Assembly (NCBI GenBank): GCA_031841125.1
Contig: CM063112.1
Coordinates: 23,090,603-23,154,602 of the forward strand
DNA: 64,000 bases
Direction: 5' to 3'
Origin: Acanthococcus lagerstroemiae
Lineage: Eukaryota > Arthropoda > Insecta > Hemiptera > Eriococcidae
Part shown: piece after piece, positions 1 through 11,000 of the stretch
How the letters are laid out: each line of letters opens with the position of its first letter
Numbering within the stretch: position 1 is the first letter of the stretch
The notes under the pieces: generated by a model
What the model was told of the DNA's origin: nothing
What the model saw: only the letters and a program-made list of their open reading frames with translations
Databases searched by the model: none
Made by a program: the position numbers and the translations under genes

Positions 1-454
1 TATGAAATCTCCAGAATAACAGAGCTCCCACAGAGTATGGTAGAGGGATAGCATCCGTCCAACCTGTGACATAAATGTTGTATGTAAAATTGAAACTAGA
101 CATGTAGGTATAGATTAGCTGGAAGGGGCGATATCTACAGTATACAATGATGGTAACATGAGAAGAAAATCTTCATTACTAACCAGTAGCGCTGACTTTT
201 GATGAAACAAATTTGAAAACAAATTGCTGTGATGAAACAAAAAGTTGTAAAAATAAAAGGCGTTTCTAAATTATTTACACTGGAATAATGACAACATTAT
301 ATGGCTGCGATACTACGCGCAGAATATAGATTTAACATTGCTCTTTCTGGCAAGACAAAAGTCGCTGTGTCTTCATAAATCCAGCCACCAGAGCGTATGA
401 TAGTTGAAAAGAGTTTTTATAGTTACCCCTTAATTGCAAGTAATACTTAAAAAA

Positions 455-530
455 CAGATATCATCGAAAAAGCGTTCCAGTGGATCAGCAGTCAGGTCTA
501 GTAAATCTTCAGAAATGCTATCGTTGAATT
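455..530 (-). pseudogene. Module C remnant (example, unit U1)
   Basis: The minus strand here reads through GAAGATTTACTAGACC and GGAACGCTTTTTCGATG. These match the family words GAGGATCTACTAGACC and GGAAACGCTTCTTCGATG found in the B-type exons at 48.1-48.27 and 51.17-51.38 kb. It lies downstream of exon B on the minus strand, the same B-then-C order seen in the right-hand units. There is no clean acceptor or donor and the frame is broken, so I call it a decayed exon. A copy sits at the same place in every macro-unit. Confidence 0.6.
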
Positions 531-677
531 AAAGCAATGACAGTGATTTGACTGGATATAGATTCGAGGAAAAATAAAGCAAATAATCAAAAATGAATAA
601 ATAAGGTCCGAAAGGGAGTACGGGAGACTATGTACAAAACTTTAAAACCCAAGGAAATGATTAGGTATACCACATAC

Positions 678-845
678 CGTTCTTCAAGGACGATGGGTTT
701 GATTAGGAAATTTGACAAGTCCAGAACTTTCACAGGAGAAATTCCAAAAACTACTAAGTACTGGTTCTTGGTGTTGAGATCGTGGAAACGTTTCCATGTA
801 TCAGTGACTGGTCCAACAGATCCTCTGTGATCGATTAATCAGGAG
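678..845 (-). pseudogene. Exon-like module B, 168 nt (representative of 16 identical-length copies)
   Basis: The minus strand shows an acceptor ending TTATTTTTGCAG before 845 and a donor GTATGTGG after 678. The other copies are at 3270-3437, 6170-6337, 8762-8929, 13402-13569, 16206-16373, 19064-19231, 21904-22071, 24788-24955, 27628-27795, 30517-30684, 33357-33524, 36197-36364, 39329-39496, 42214-42381 and 44806-44973. All are exactly 168 nt, a multiple of three. Frame 2 meets TGA at its second codon, then stays open for 54 codons to the donor; it includes TWKRFHDLNTKNQYL and VKVLDLSNFL. The WKRF element matches HMWKRFLDPNIEHQ in the intact-looking relative at 51.17-51.38 kb. No family with known function was recognised. 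The other two frames also hit stops early, so as drawn this is a decayed coding exon or an exon of a non-coding transcript. Confidence 0.62.
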
Positions 846-913
846 CTGCAAAAATAATTTTACAGTATCAAAATTTGGGGGAAATATGGGAATACCAATA
901 AAATGATTCTTAC
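846..913 (-). other. Short intron-like stretch between A1 and B (about 68 nt; example U1)
   Basis: On the minus strand the A1 module ends TTTGCAAAAA and is followed by GTAAGAATC. The stretch then runs about 68 nt to a TTTTTGCAG acceptor at exon B. The same spacing and ends recur in all 16 units (2 nt shorter in U2, U4 and U13). They also recur in the middle and right blocks, where the donor is GTAGGAATC or GTGAGAATT. Conservation of both ends across otherwise diverged copies is the best sequence evidence that this was a real mini-intron. Confidence 0.6.
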
Positions 914-960
914 TTTTTGCAAATCACATCTTCAACTTCGGCCTTGAGAATCCTGGATGG

Positions 961-1270
961 TTGGTGGAGCATATAGCGATGCATGCCTGCCAAAGTGGCT
1001 CCCCAGACACCACACAACTAGTCCCGACAACTACCCTTTCAAGTATCACATCAGAAACTAGAGTGAATGTATCTAGGGAAGCATATGACAACACACGCAT
1101 ACCAAAGTGCGTACAACTAGAATTGTGGGTATTTGTTGTATTTTCATATACTTTTTATTCGCATCCGTTATCTCTTTTTGGCCTTTTACCTTCATTTGAT
1201 CTTCCTTGTTATACAAATTGTCAAATTTTGTATCGTTTCTCATCTTCAGCTCCTTCCTTGAGAATCCTAA
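961..1270 (-). repeat. A1 module: diverged, longer A-type repeat next to the intron
   Basis: This is the A copy nearest exon B in each unit. It lacks the deletion that made the 293-bp monomer, retaining a TTATCTCTTTTTGGCC block. One minus-strand frame gives AGMHRYMLHQPSRILKAEV just before the mini-intron donor. The relative at 51.44 kb gives AGMHRHTLHQTPRILKAEV in the same frame, so this frame looks ancestral. A homopolymer difference (5 versus 7 A) before the donor puts the U1-type copy out of phase with exon B. No function can be assigned. Confidence 0.6.
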
Positions 1271-2040
1271 GTGTTTAGTGAAGCGCCTGGCGATGCACGC
1301 CCGCCAAAGAGGCTCCCCAGACACAGCCTCACTAGTCCTAAAAACTACCCTTTCGAGTATAATATCAGAAACCAGAGGGATGTGTTTGGGGAAGCGTATG
1401 ACAATGCACGCATACCAAAGTGCCTCCCAACACAACTAGAATTGTAGGTATCTATTATGTTTCCATAATATATTTTTATTTCACATCCTTTATCTTCCTT
1501 GCTGTACAAATTGTAAAATTTTGTATCTTTTCTCATCTTCAGCTCCTTCCTTGAGAATCCTAGGTGTTTAGTGAAGCGCCTGGCGATGCACGCCCGCCAA
1601 AGAGGCTCCCCAGACACAGCCTCACTAGTCCTAAAAGCTACCCTTTCGAGTATAATATCAGAAACTAGAGGGATGTGTTTGGGGAAGCGTATGACAATGC
1701 ACGCATACCAAAGTGCCTCCCAACACAACTAGGATTGTGGGTATCTATTATGTTTCCATAATATATTATTCTTTCACATCCTTTATCTTCCTTGCTGTAC
1801 AAATTGTAGAATTTTGTATCTTTTCTCATCTTCAGCTCCCTCTTTGAGAATCCTAGGTGTTTAGTGAAGCGCCTGGCGATGCACGCCCGCCAAAGAGGCC
1901 CCCCAGACACAGCCTCACTAGTCCTTAAAACTACCCTTCCGAGTATAATATCAGAAACCAGAGGGATGTGTTTTGGGAAGCGTATGACAATGCATGCATA
2001 CCAAAGTGCTTCCCAAGACAACTAGGATTGTGGGTACTTT
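1271..2040 (-). repeat. 293-bp A subrepeats (example block, unit U1, three copies)
   Basis: The monomer repeats at 1271, 1564 and 1857. On the minus strand most copies are open for 127 codons, but the frame starts at TTG rather than ATG. Because 293 is not a multiple of three, each monomer re-enters in a different frame and stops, so the array cannot be one long ORF. Each monomer holds two related 20-residue blocks, EALWYACIVIRFPKH and EPLWRACIARRFTKH, 37 codons apart in one frame, which reveals an older internal duplication. The copy next to the T module always ends CCTCCCAAGACAACTAGG; the others end CCTCCCAACACAACTAGG or a close variant. Confidence 0.9.
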
Positions 2041-2280
2041 TTCTCTTTCTGTCTCCTGTATTTTCACATCCTTTATAGCTATTTATACTTTTTTCTTTTC
2101 ATTATCAATAGTATTTGTTATCCACTCCTTTTGTTTGTTTTTCATTATTATCTTTGTCCCAATGTTTTATTCTTCCTTTCCTTTTTATATAATCTCTGTA
2201 CCTCTTTTACAACATCGATTTGATCTTATTATTTCCTCACTTTTTATCTCTAATGGGAACATGCAAGATGGAGTATAATC
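2041..2280 (-). promoter_or_regulatory. Purine-rich block with TATA-like box upstream of the A run (example U1)
   Basis: The minus strand carries TATAAATAG at 2079-2087, with a second TATATAAAAAGG-like stretch farther upstream. Equivalent boxes occur at 4979, 7571, 12212, 15040, 17900, 20758, 23598, 26482, 29322, 32211, 35051, 38183, 41023 and 43615; U16 lacks one. Placed between T and A, this would put a start site just upstream of the A run in each cassette. The region is AT-rich, so a chance match is possible. The plus strand shows a 90-codon hydrophobic frame here, which I regard as a by-product of pyrimidine-rich sequence. Confidence 0.3.
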
Positions 2281-2592
2281 AGTAAACACATGCAGCGAAC
2301 ATGCAAAAATAATTATAACAATCAATGAAATATGGAAGCAACTAAATACTATGTCAAATTATAGGCACCAAAAAATCATTTAAATAGTGAACTTCAACAT
2401 GCAGTATTGACATGACTCACTAGACAGGTGCAAAATCAACGCTCCATCACAGCATGATGAATCCAAGCATTCAATTCAAAATGCACAAGACTTGGTCGAA
2501 TCCGCAAGTGCATACAACTTGTAGGAACATCACTGGCACGATGTAGGTATCCGTCCTTGATAATCACTGAATTCTATCTGATGGCAACGAAA
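2281..2592 (-). repeat. T module (example U1)
   Basis: This is a recurrent block of about 310 bp. On the minus strand it reads LILHLYSESCQYCMLKF or a close variant where open (best at 18205-18390, where 61 codons are open). Diverged relatives lie at 46.2-46.54 kb and twice at the right end of the window (63.61-64.0 kb). It therefore marks both the left array and the far right flank. It forms the upstream edge of each cassette on the minus strand. No known family was recognised. Confidence 0.7.
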
Positions 2593-5492
2593 TATGAAAT
2601 CTCCAGAATAACAGAGCTCCCACAGAGTATGGTAGAGGGATAGCATCCGTCCAACCTATGACATAAATGTTGTATGTAAAATTGAAACTAGACATGTAGG
2701 TATAGATTAGCTGGAAGGGGCGATATCTACAGTATACAATGATGGTAACATGAGAAGAAAATCTTCATTACTAACCAGTAGCGCTGACTTTTGATGAAAC
2801 AAATTTGAAAACAAATTGCTGTGATGAAACAAAAAGTTTTAAAAATAAAAGGCGTTTTTAAATTATTTACACTGGAATAATGACAACATTATATGGCTGC
2901 GATACTACGCGCAGAATATAGATTTAACATTGCTCTTTCTGGCAAGACAAAAGTCGCTGTGGCTTCATAAATCCAGCCACCAGAGCGTGTGATAGTTGAA
3001 AAGAGTTTTTAAAGTTACCCCTTAATTGCAAGTAATACTTAAAAAACAGATATCATCGAAAAAGCGTTCCAGTGGATCAGCAGTCAGGTCTAGTAAATCT
3101 TCAGAAATGCTATCGTTGAATTAAAGCAATGACAGTGATTTCACTGGATATAGATTCGAGGAAAAATAAAGCAAATAATCAAAAATAAATAAATAAGGTC
3201 CGAAAGGGAGTAGGGGAGACTATGTACAAAACTTAAAAACCCATGGAAATGAGTAGGTATACCACATACCGTTCTTCAAGGACGATGGGTTTGATTAGGA
3301 AATTTGACAAGTCCAGAACTTTCACAGGAGAAATTCCAAAAACTACTAAGTACTGGTTCTTGGTGTTGAGATCGTGGAAACGTTTCCATGTATCAGTGAC
3401 TGGTCCAACAGATCCTCTGTGATCGATTAATCAGGAGCTGCCAAAATAATTTTACATATCAAAATTTGGGGGAAATATGGGAATACCAATAAAATGATTC
3501 TTACTTTTTGCAAATCACATCTTCAACTTCTGCCTTGAGAATCCTTGATGGTTGGTGGAGCATATAGCGATGCATGCCTGCCAAAGTGGCTCCCCAGACA
3601 CCACACAACTAGTCCCGACAACTACCCTTTCGAGTATCACATCAGAAACTAGAGTGAATGTGTCTAGGGAAGCGTATGACAATACACGCATGCCAAAGTG
3701 CGTACAACTAGAATTGTGGGTATTTGTTGTATTTTCATATACTTTTTATTCGCATCCTTTATCTCTTTTTGGCCTGTTACTTTCATTTGATCTTCCTTGT
3801 TATACAAATTGTCAAATTTTGTATCTTTTCTCATCTTCAGCTCCTTCCTTGAGAATCCTAAGTGTTTAGTGAAGCGCCTGGCGATGCACGCCCGCCAAAG
3901 AGGCTCCCCAGACACAGCCTCACTAATCCTAAAAACTACCCTTTCGAGTATAATATCAGAAACCAGAGGGATGTGTTTGGGGAAGAGTATGACAATGCAC
4001 GCATACCAAAGTGCCTCCCAACACAACTAGGATTGTAGGTATCTATTGTGTTTCCATAATATATTATTCTTTCACATCCTTTATCTTCCTTGCTGTACAA
4101 ATTGTAAAATGTTGTATCTTTTCTCATCTTCAGCTCCTTCCTTGAGAATCCTAGGTGTTTAGTGAAGCGCCTGGCGATGCACGCCCGCCAAAGAGGCCCC
4201 CAGACACAGCCTCACTAGTCCTAAAAACTACCCTTTCGAGTATAATATCAGAAACCAGAGGGATGTGTTTGGGGAAGCGAATGACAATGCACGCATACCA
4301 AAGTGCCTCCCAACACAACTAGAATTGTGGGTATCTATTATGTTTCCATAATATATTTTTCTTTCACATCTGTTATCTCTCTTTGGCCTTGTATCTTCCT
4401 TGCTGTACTAATTATAAAATTTTGTATCTTTCTCATCTTCAGCTCCTTCCTTGAGAATCTTAGGTGTTTAGTGAAGCGCCTGGCGGTGCACACCCGCCAA
4501 AGAGGCTCTCCAGACACACCGTCAGTGGTCCTAAAAACTACCCTTTCGAGTATGATATCAGAAACCAGAGGGATGTGTTTGGGGAAGCGTATGACAATGC
4601 ACGCATACCAAAGTGCCTCCCAACACAACTAGGATTGTGGGTATCTATTGTGTTTGGATAATATATTTTTCTTTCACATCCTTTATCTTCCTTGCTGTAC
4701 AAATTGTAAAATTTTGTATCTTTTCTCATCTTCAGCTCCCTCCTTAAGAATCCTAGGTGTTTAGTGAAGCGCCTGGCGATGCACGCCCGCCAAAGAGGCT
4801 CCCCAGACACAGCCTCACTAGTCCTAAAAACTACCCTTTCGAGTATAATATCAGAAACCAGAGGGATGTGTTTGGGGAAGCGTATGACAATGCACGCATA
4901 CCAAAGTGCCTCTCAAGACAACTAGGATTGTGGGTACTTTTTCTCTTTCTGTCTCCTGTATTTTCACATCCTTTATAGCTATTTATACTTTTTTCTTTTC
5001 ATTATCAATAGTATTTGTTATCCACTCCTTTTGTTTGTTTTTCATTATTATTTTTGTCCCAATGTTTTATTCTTCCTTTCCTTTTTATATAATCTCTGTA
5101 CCTCTTTTACAACATCGATTTGATCTTATTATTTCCTCACTTTTTATCTCTAACGGGAACATGCAAGATGGAGTATAAACAGTAAACACATGCAGCGAAC
5201 ATGCAAAAATAATTATAACGATCAATGAAATATGGAAGCAACTAAATACTATATCAAATTATAGGCACCAAAAAATCATTTAAATAGTGAACTTCAACAT
5301 GCAGTATTGACATGACTCACTAGACAGGTGCAAAATCAACGCTCCATCACAGTATGATGAATCCAAGCATTCAATTCAAAATGCACAAGACTTGGTCGAA
5401 TCCGCAAGTGCATACAACTTGTAGGAACATCACTGGCACGATGTAGGTATCCGTCCTTGATAATCACTGAATTCTATCTGATGGCAACGAAA
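2593..5492 (-). repeat. Macro-unit U2 (2900 bp, 4 A subrepeats)
   Basis: Exon B is at 3270-3437, with acceptor TTTTGGCAG because of one C insertion. A1 starts near 3552 and A copies begin at 3862, 4155, 4464 and 4757. The copy at 4464 follows a longer linker (TCTGTTATCTCTCTTTGGCC near 4370), the same ancestral-type segment seen in A1 and in the last copy of U16. The B-side spacer carries the variant GGAGTAGGGGAGAC and a TTAAAAACCC form. The frame upstream of MYKT in U1 is therefore lost here. Confidence 0.92.
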
Positions 5493-8084
5493 TATGAAAT
5501 CTCCAGAATAACAGAGCTCCCACAGAGTATGGTAGAGGGATAGCATCCGTCCAACCTGTGACATAAATGTTGTATGTAAAATTGAAACTAGACATGTAGG
5601 TATAGATTAGCTGGAAGGGGCGATATCTACAGTATACAATGATGGTAACATGAGAAGAAAATCTTCATTACTAACCAGTAGCGCTGACTTTTGATGAAAC
5701 AAATTTGAAAACAAATTGCTGTGATGAAACAAAAAGTTGTAAAAATAAAAGGCGTTTTTAAATTATTTACACTGGAATAATGACAACATTATATGGCTGC
5801 GATACTACGCGCAGAATATAGATTTAACATTGCTCTTTCTGGCAAGACAAAAGTCGCTGTGTCTTCATAAATCCAGCCACCAGAGCGTATGATAGTTGAA
5901 AAGAGTTTTTATAGTTACCCCTTAATTGCAAGTAATACTTAAAAAACAGATATCATCGAAAAAGCGTTCCAGTGGATCAGCAGTCAGGTCTAGTAAATCT
6001 TCAGAAATGCTATCGTTGAATTAAAGCAATGACAGTGATTTGACTGGATATAGATTCGAGGAAAAATAAAGCAAATAATCAAAAATGAATAAATAAGGTC
6101 CGAAAGGGAGTACGGGAGACTATGTACAAAACTTTAAAACCCAAGGAAATGATTAGGTATACCACATACCGTTCTTCAAGGACGATGGGTTTGATTAGGA
6201 AATTTGACAAGTCCAGAACTTTCACAGGAGAAATTCCAAAAACTACTAAGTACTGGTTCTTGGTGTTGAGATCGTGGAAACGTTTCCATGTATCAGTGAC
6301 TGGTCCAACAGATCCTCTGTGATCGATTAATCAGGAGCTGCAAAAATAATTTTACAGTATCAAAATTTGGGGGAAATATGGGAATACCAATAAAATGATT
6401 CTTACTTTTTGCAAATCACATCTTCAACTTCGGCCTTGAGAATCCTGGATGGTTGGTGGAGCATATAGCGATGCATGCCTGCCAAAGTGGCTCCCCAGAC
6501 ACCACACAACTAGTCCCGACAACTACCCTTTCAAGTATCACATCAGAAACTAGAGTGAATGTATCTAGGGAAGCATATGACAACACACGCATACCAAAGT
6601 GCGTACAACTAGAATTGTGGGTATTTGTTGTATTTTCATATACTTTTTATTCGCATCCGTTATCTCTTTTTGGCCTTTTACCTTCATTTGATCTTCCTTG
6701 TTATACAAATTGTCAAATTTTGTATCGTTTCTCATCTTCAGCTCCTTCCTTGAGAATCCTAAGTGTTTAGTGAAGCGCCTGGCGATGCACGCCCGCCAAA
6801 GAGGCTCCCCAGACACAGCCTCACTAGTCCTAAAAACTACCCTTTCGAGTATAATATCAGAAACCAGAGGGATGTGTTTGGGGAAGCGTATGACAATGCA
6901 CGCATACCAAAGTGCCTCCCAACACAACTAGAATTGTAGGTATCTATTATGTTTCCATAATATATTTTTATTTCACATCCTTTATCTTCCTTGCTGTACA
7001 AATTGTAAAATTTTGTATCTTTTCTCATCTTCAGCTCCTTCCTTGAGAATCCTAGGTGTTTAGTGAAGCGCCTGGCGATGCACGCCCGCCAAAGAGGCTC
7101 CCCAGACACAGCCTCACTAGTCCTAAAAGCTACCCTTTCGAGTATAATATCAGAAACTAGAGGGATGTGTTTGGGGAAGCGTATGACAATGCACGCATAC
7201 CAAAGTGCCTCCCAACACAACTAGGATTGTGGGTATCTATTGTGTTTCCATAATATATTATTCTTTCACATCCTTTATCTTCCTTGCTGTACAAATTGTA
7301 GAATTTTGTATCTTTTCTCATCTTCAGCTCCCTCTTTGAGAATCCTAGGTGTTTAGTGAAGCGCCTGGCGATGCACGCCCGCCAAAGAGGCCCCCCAGAC
7401 ACAGCCTCACTAGTCCTTAAAACTACCCTTCCGAGTATAATATCAGAAACCAGAGGGATGTGTTTGGGGAAGCGTATGACAATGCATGCATACCAAAGTG
7501 CTTCCCAAGACAACTAGGATTGTGGGTACTTTTTCTCTTTCTGTCTCCTGTATTTTCACATCCTTTATAGCTATTTATACTTTTTTCTTTTCATTATCAA
7601 TAGTATTTGTTATCCACTCCTTTTGTTTGTTTTTCATTATTATCTTTGTCCCAATGTTTTATTCTTCCTTTCCTTTTTATATAATCTCTGTACCTCTTTT
7701 ACAACATCGATTTGATCTTATTATTTCCTCACTTTTTATCTCTAATGGGAACATGCAAGATGGAGTATAATCAGTAAACACATGCAGCGAACATGCAAAA
7801 ATAATTATAACAATCAATGAAATATGGAAGCAACTAAATACTATGTCAAATTATAGGCACCAAAAAATCATTTAAATAGTGAACTTCAACATGCAGTATT
7901 GACATGACTCACTAGACAGGTGCAAAATCAACGCTCCATCACAGCATGATGAATCCAAGCATTCAATTCAAAATGCACAAGACTTGGTCGAATCCGCAAG
8001 TGCATACAACTTGTAGGAACATCACTGGCACGATGTAGGTATCCGTCCTTGATAATCACTGAATTCTATCTGATGGCAACGAAA
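5493..8084 (-). repeat. Macro-unit U3 (2592 bp, 3 A subrepeats)
   Basis: Exon B is at 6170-6337, A1 starts near 6453, and A copies begin at 6763, 7056 and 7349. TATAAATAG is at 7571-7579. The unit has the same length as U1 and is almost base-for-base identical to it at a constant offset of 5492. U1-U2 and U3-U4 therefore represent one duplicated two-unit block. Confidence 0.93.
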
Positions 8085-11000
8085 TATGAAATCTCCAGAA
8101 TAACAGAGCTCCCACAGAGTATGGTAGAGGGATAGCATCCGTCCAACCTGTGACATAAATGTTGTATGTAAAATTGAAACTAGACATGTAGGTATAGATT
8201 AGCTGGAAGGGGCGATATCTACAGTATACAATGATGGTAACATGAGAAGAAAATCTTCATTACTAACCAGTAGCGCTGACTTTTGATGAAACAAATTTGA
8301 AAACAAATTGCTGTGATGAAACAAAAAGTTTTAAAAATAAAAGGCGTTTTTAAATTATTTACACTGGAATAATGACAACATTATATGGCTGCGATACTAC
8401 GCGCAGAATATAGATTTAACATTGCTCTTTCTGGCAAGACAAAAGTCGCTGTGGCTTCATAAATCCAGCCACCAGAGCGTGTGATAGTTGAAAAGAGTTT
8501 TTAAAGTTACCCCTTAATTGCAAGTAATACTTAAAAAACAGATATCATCGAAAAAGCGTTCCAGTGGATCAGCAGTCAGGTCTAGTAAATCTTCAGAAAT
8601 GCTATCGTTGAATTAAAGCAATGACAGTGATTTCACTGGATATAGATTCGAGGAAAAATAAAGCAAATAATCAAAAATAAATAAATAAGGTCCGAAAGGG
8701 AGTAGGGGAGACTATGTACAAAACTTAAAAACCCATGGAAATGAGTAGGTATACCACATACCGTTCTTCAAGGACGATGGGTTTGATTAGGAAATTTGAC
8801 AAGTCCAGAACTTTCACAGGAGAAATTCCAAAAACTACTAAGTACTGGTTCTTGGTGTTGAGATCGTGGAAACGTTTCCATGTATCAGTGACTGGTCCAA
8901 CAGATCCTCTGTGATCGATTAATCAGGAGCTGCAAAATAATTTTACATATCAAAATTTGGGGGAAATATGGGAATACCAATAAAATGATTCTTACTTTTT
9001 GCAAATCACATCTTCAACTTCTGCCTTGAGAATCCTTGATGGTTGGTGGAGCATATAGCGATGCATGCCTGCCAAAGTGGCTCCCCAGACACCACACAAC
9101 TAGTCCCGACAACTACCCTTTCGAGTATCACATCAGAAACTAGAGTGAATGTATCTGGGGAAGCGTATGACAATACACGCATACCAAAGTGCGTACAACT
9201 AGAATTGTGGGTATTTGTTGTATTTTCATACACTTTTTATTCGCATCCTTTATCTCTTTTTGGCCTTTTACTTTCATTTGATCTTCCTTGTTATACAAAT
9301 TGTCAAATTTTGTATCTTTTCTCATCTTCAGCTCCTTCCTTGAGAATCCTAAGTGTTTAGTGAAGCGCCTGGCGATGCACGCCCGCCAAAGAGGCTCCCC
9401 AGACACAGCCTCACTAATCCTAAAAACTACCCTTTCGAGTATAATATCAGAAACCAGAGGGATGTGTTTGGGGAAGAGTATGACAATGCACGCATACCAA
9501 AGTGCCTCCCAACACAACTAGGATTGTGGGTATCTATTGTGTTTCCATAATATATTTTTCTTTCACATCCTTTATCTTCCTTGCTGTACAAATTGTAAAA
9601 TTTTGTATATTTTCTCATCTTCAGCTCCTTCCTTGAGAATCCTAGGTGTTTAGTGAAGCGCCTGGCGATGCACGCCCGCCAAAGAGGCTCCCCAGACACA
9701 GCCTCACTAGTCCTAAAAACTACCCTTTCGAGTATAATATCAGAAACCAGAGGGATGTGTTTGGGGAAGCGTATGACAATGCACGCATACCAAAGTGCCT
9801 CCCAACACAACTAGGATTGTGGGTATCTATTGTGTTTCCATAATATATTATTCTTCCACATCCTTTATCTTCCTTGCTGTACAAATTGTAAAATTTTGTA
9901 TCTTTTCTCATCTTCAGCTCCTTCCTTGAGAATCCTAGGTGTTTAGTGAAGCGCCTGGCGATGCATGCCCGCCAAAGAGGCTCCCCAGACACAGCCTCAC
10001 TAGTCCTAAAAACTACCCTTTTGAGTATAATATCAGAAACCAGAGGGATGTGTTTGGAAAAGCGTATGACAATGCACGCATACCAAAGTGCCTCCCAACA
10101 CAACTAGGATTGTGGGTATCTATTGTGTTTCCATAATATATTATTCTTTCACATCCTTTATCTTCCTTGCTGTACAAATTGTAGAATTTTGTATCTTTTC
10201 TCATCTTCAGCTCCCTCTTTGAGAATCCTAGGTGTTTAGTGAAGCGCCTGGCGATGCACGCCCGCCAAAGAGGCTCCCCAAACACAGCCTCACTAGTCCT
10301 AAAAACTACCCTTTCGAGTATAATATCAGAAACCAGAGGGATGTGTTTGGGGAAGCGTATGACAATGCACGCATACCAAAGTGCCTCCCAACACAACTAA
10401 GATTGTGGGTATCTATTGTGTTTCCATAATATATTATTCTTTCACATCCTTTATCTTCCTTGCTGTACAAATTGTAGAATTTTGTATCTTTTCTCATCTT
10501 CAGCTCCCTCTTTGAGAATCCTAGGTGTTTAGTGAAGCGCCTGGCGATGCACGCCCGCCAAAGAGGCTCCCCAAACACAGCCTCACTAGTCCTAAAAACT
10601 ACCCTTTCGAGTATAATATCAGAAACCAGAGGGATGTGTTTGGGGAAGCGTATGACAATGCACGCATACCAAAGTGCCTCCCAACACAACTAAGATTGTG
10701 GGTATCTATTGTGTTTCCATAATATATTATTCTTTCACATCCTTTATCTTCCTTGCTGTACAAATTGTAGAATTTTGTATCTTTTCTCATCTTCAGCTCC
10801 TTCCTTGAGAATCCTAAGTGTTTAGTGAAGCGCCTGGCGATGCACGCCCGCCAAAGAGGCTCCCCAGACACAGCCTCACTAATCCTAAAAACTACCCTTT
10901 CGAGTATAATATCAGAAACCAGAGGGATGTGTTTGGGGAAGAGTATGACAATGCACGCATACCAAAGTGCCTCCCAACACAACTAGGATTGTGGGTATAT

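Larger units (their letters stand above)
1..2592 (-). repeat. Macro-unit U1 (2592 bp, 3 A subrepeats)
   Basis: Exon-like B lies at 678-845, A1 starts near 961, and A subrepeats begin at 1271, 1564 and 1857. The minus-strand TATAAATAG is at 2079-2087 and the T module covers about 2281-2592. The degenerate C module is at about 455-530. The window opens exactly at the phase chosen for the units, so the array very probably extends to the left. U1 through the first A subrepeat of U2 is nearly identical to 5493-9520 (offset 5491-5492). Confidence 0.93.

Noticed and set aside
630..830. Plus-strand 66-codon frame beginning MYKTLKP, repeated in several units
   Set aside because: It is antisense to the splice-bounded exon B and is destroyed in many units by a single-base change (TTAAAAACCC), so it is a shadow frame.
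961..1278. Plus-strand 105-codon frame present in all 16 units
   Set aside because: It starts at TTG, lies antisense to A1, and its persistence is explained by recent copying.
1994..2278. Hydrophobic plus-strand frame of about 90 codons resembling a membrane protein
   Set aside because: It is translated from a pyrimidine-rich tract antisense to the TATA-like block; such tracts give Phe/Leu/Ser runs by composition.
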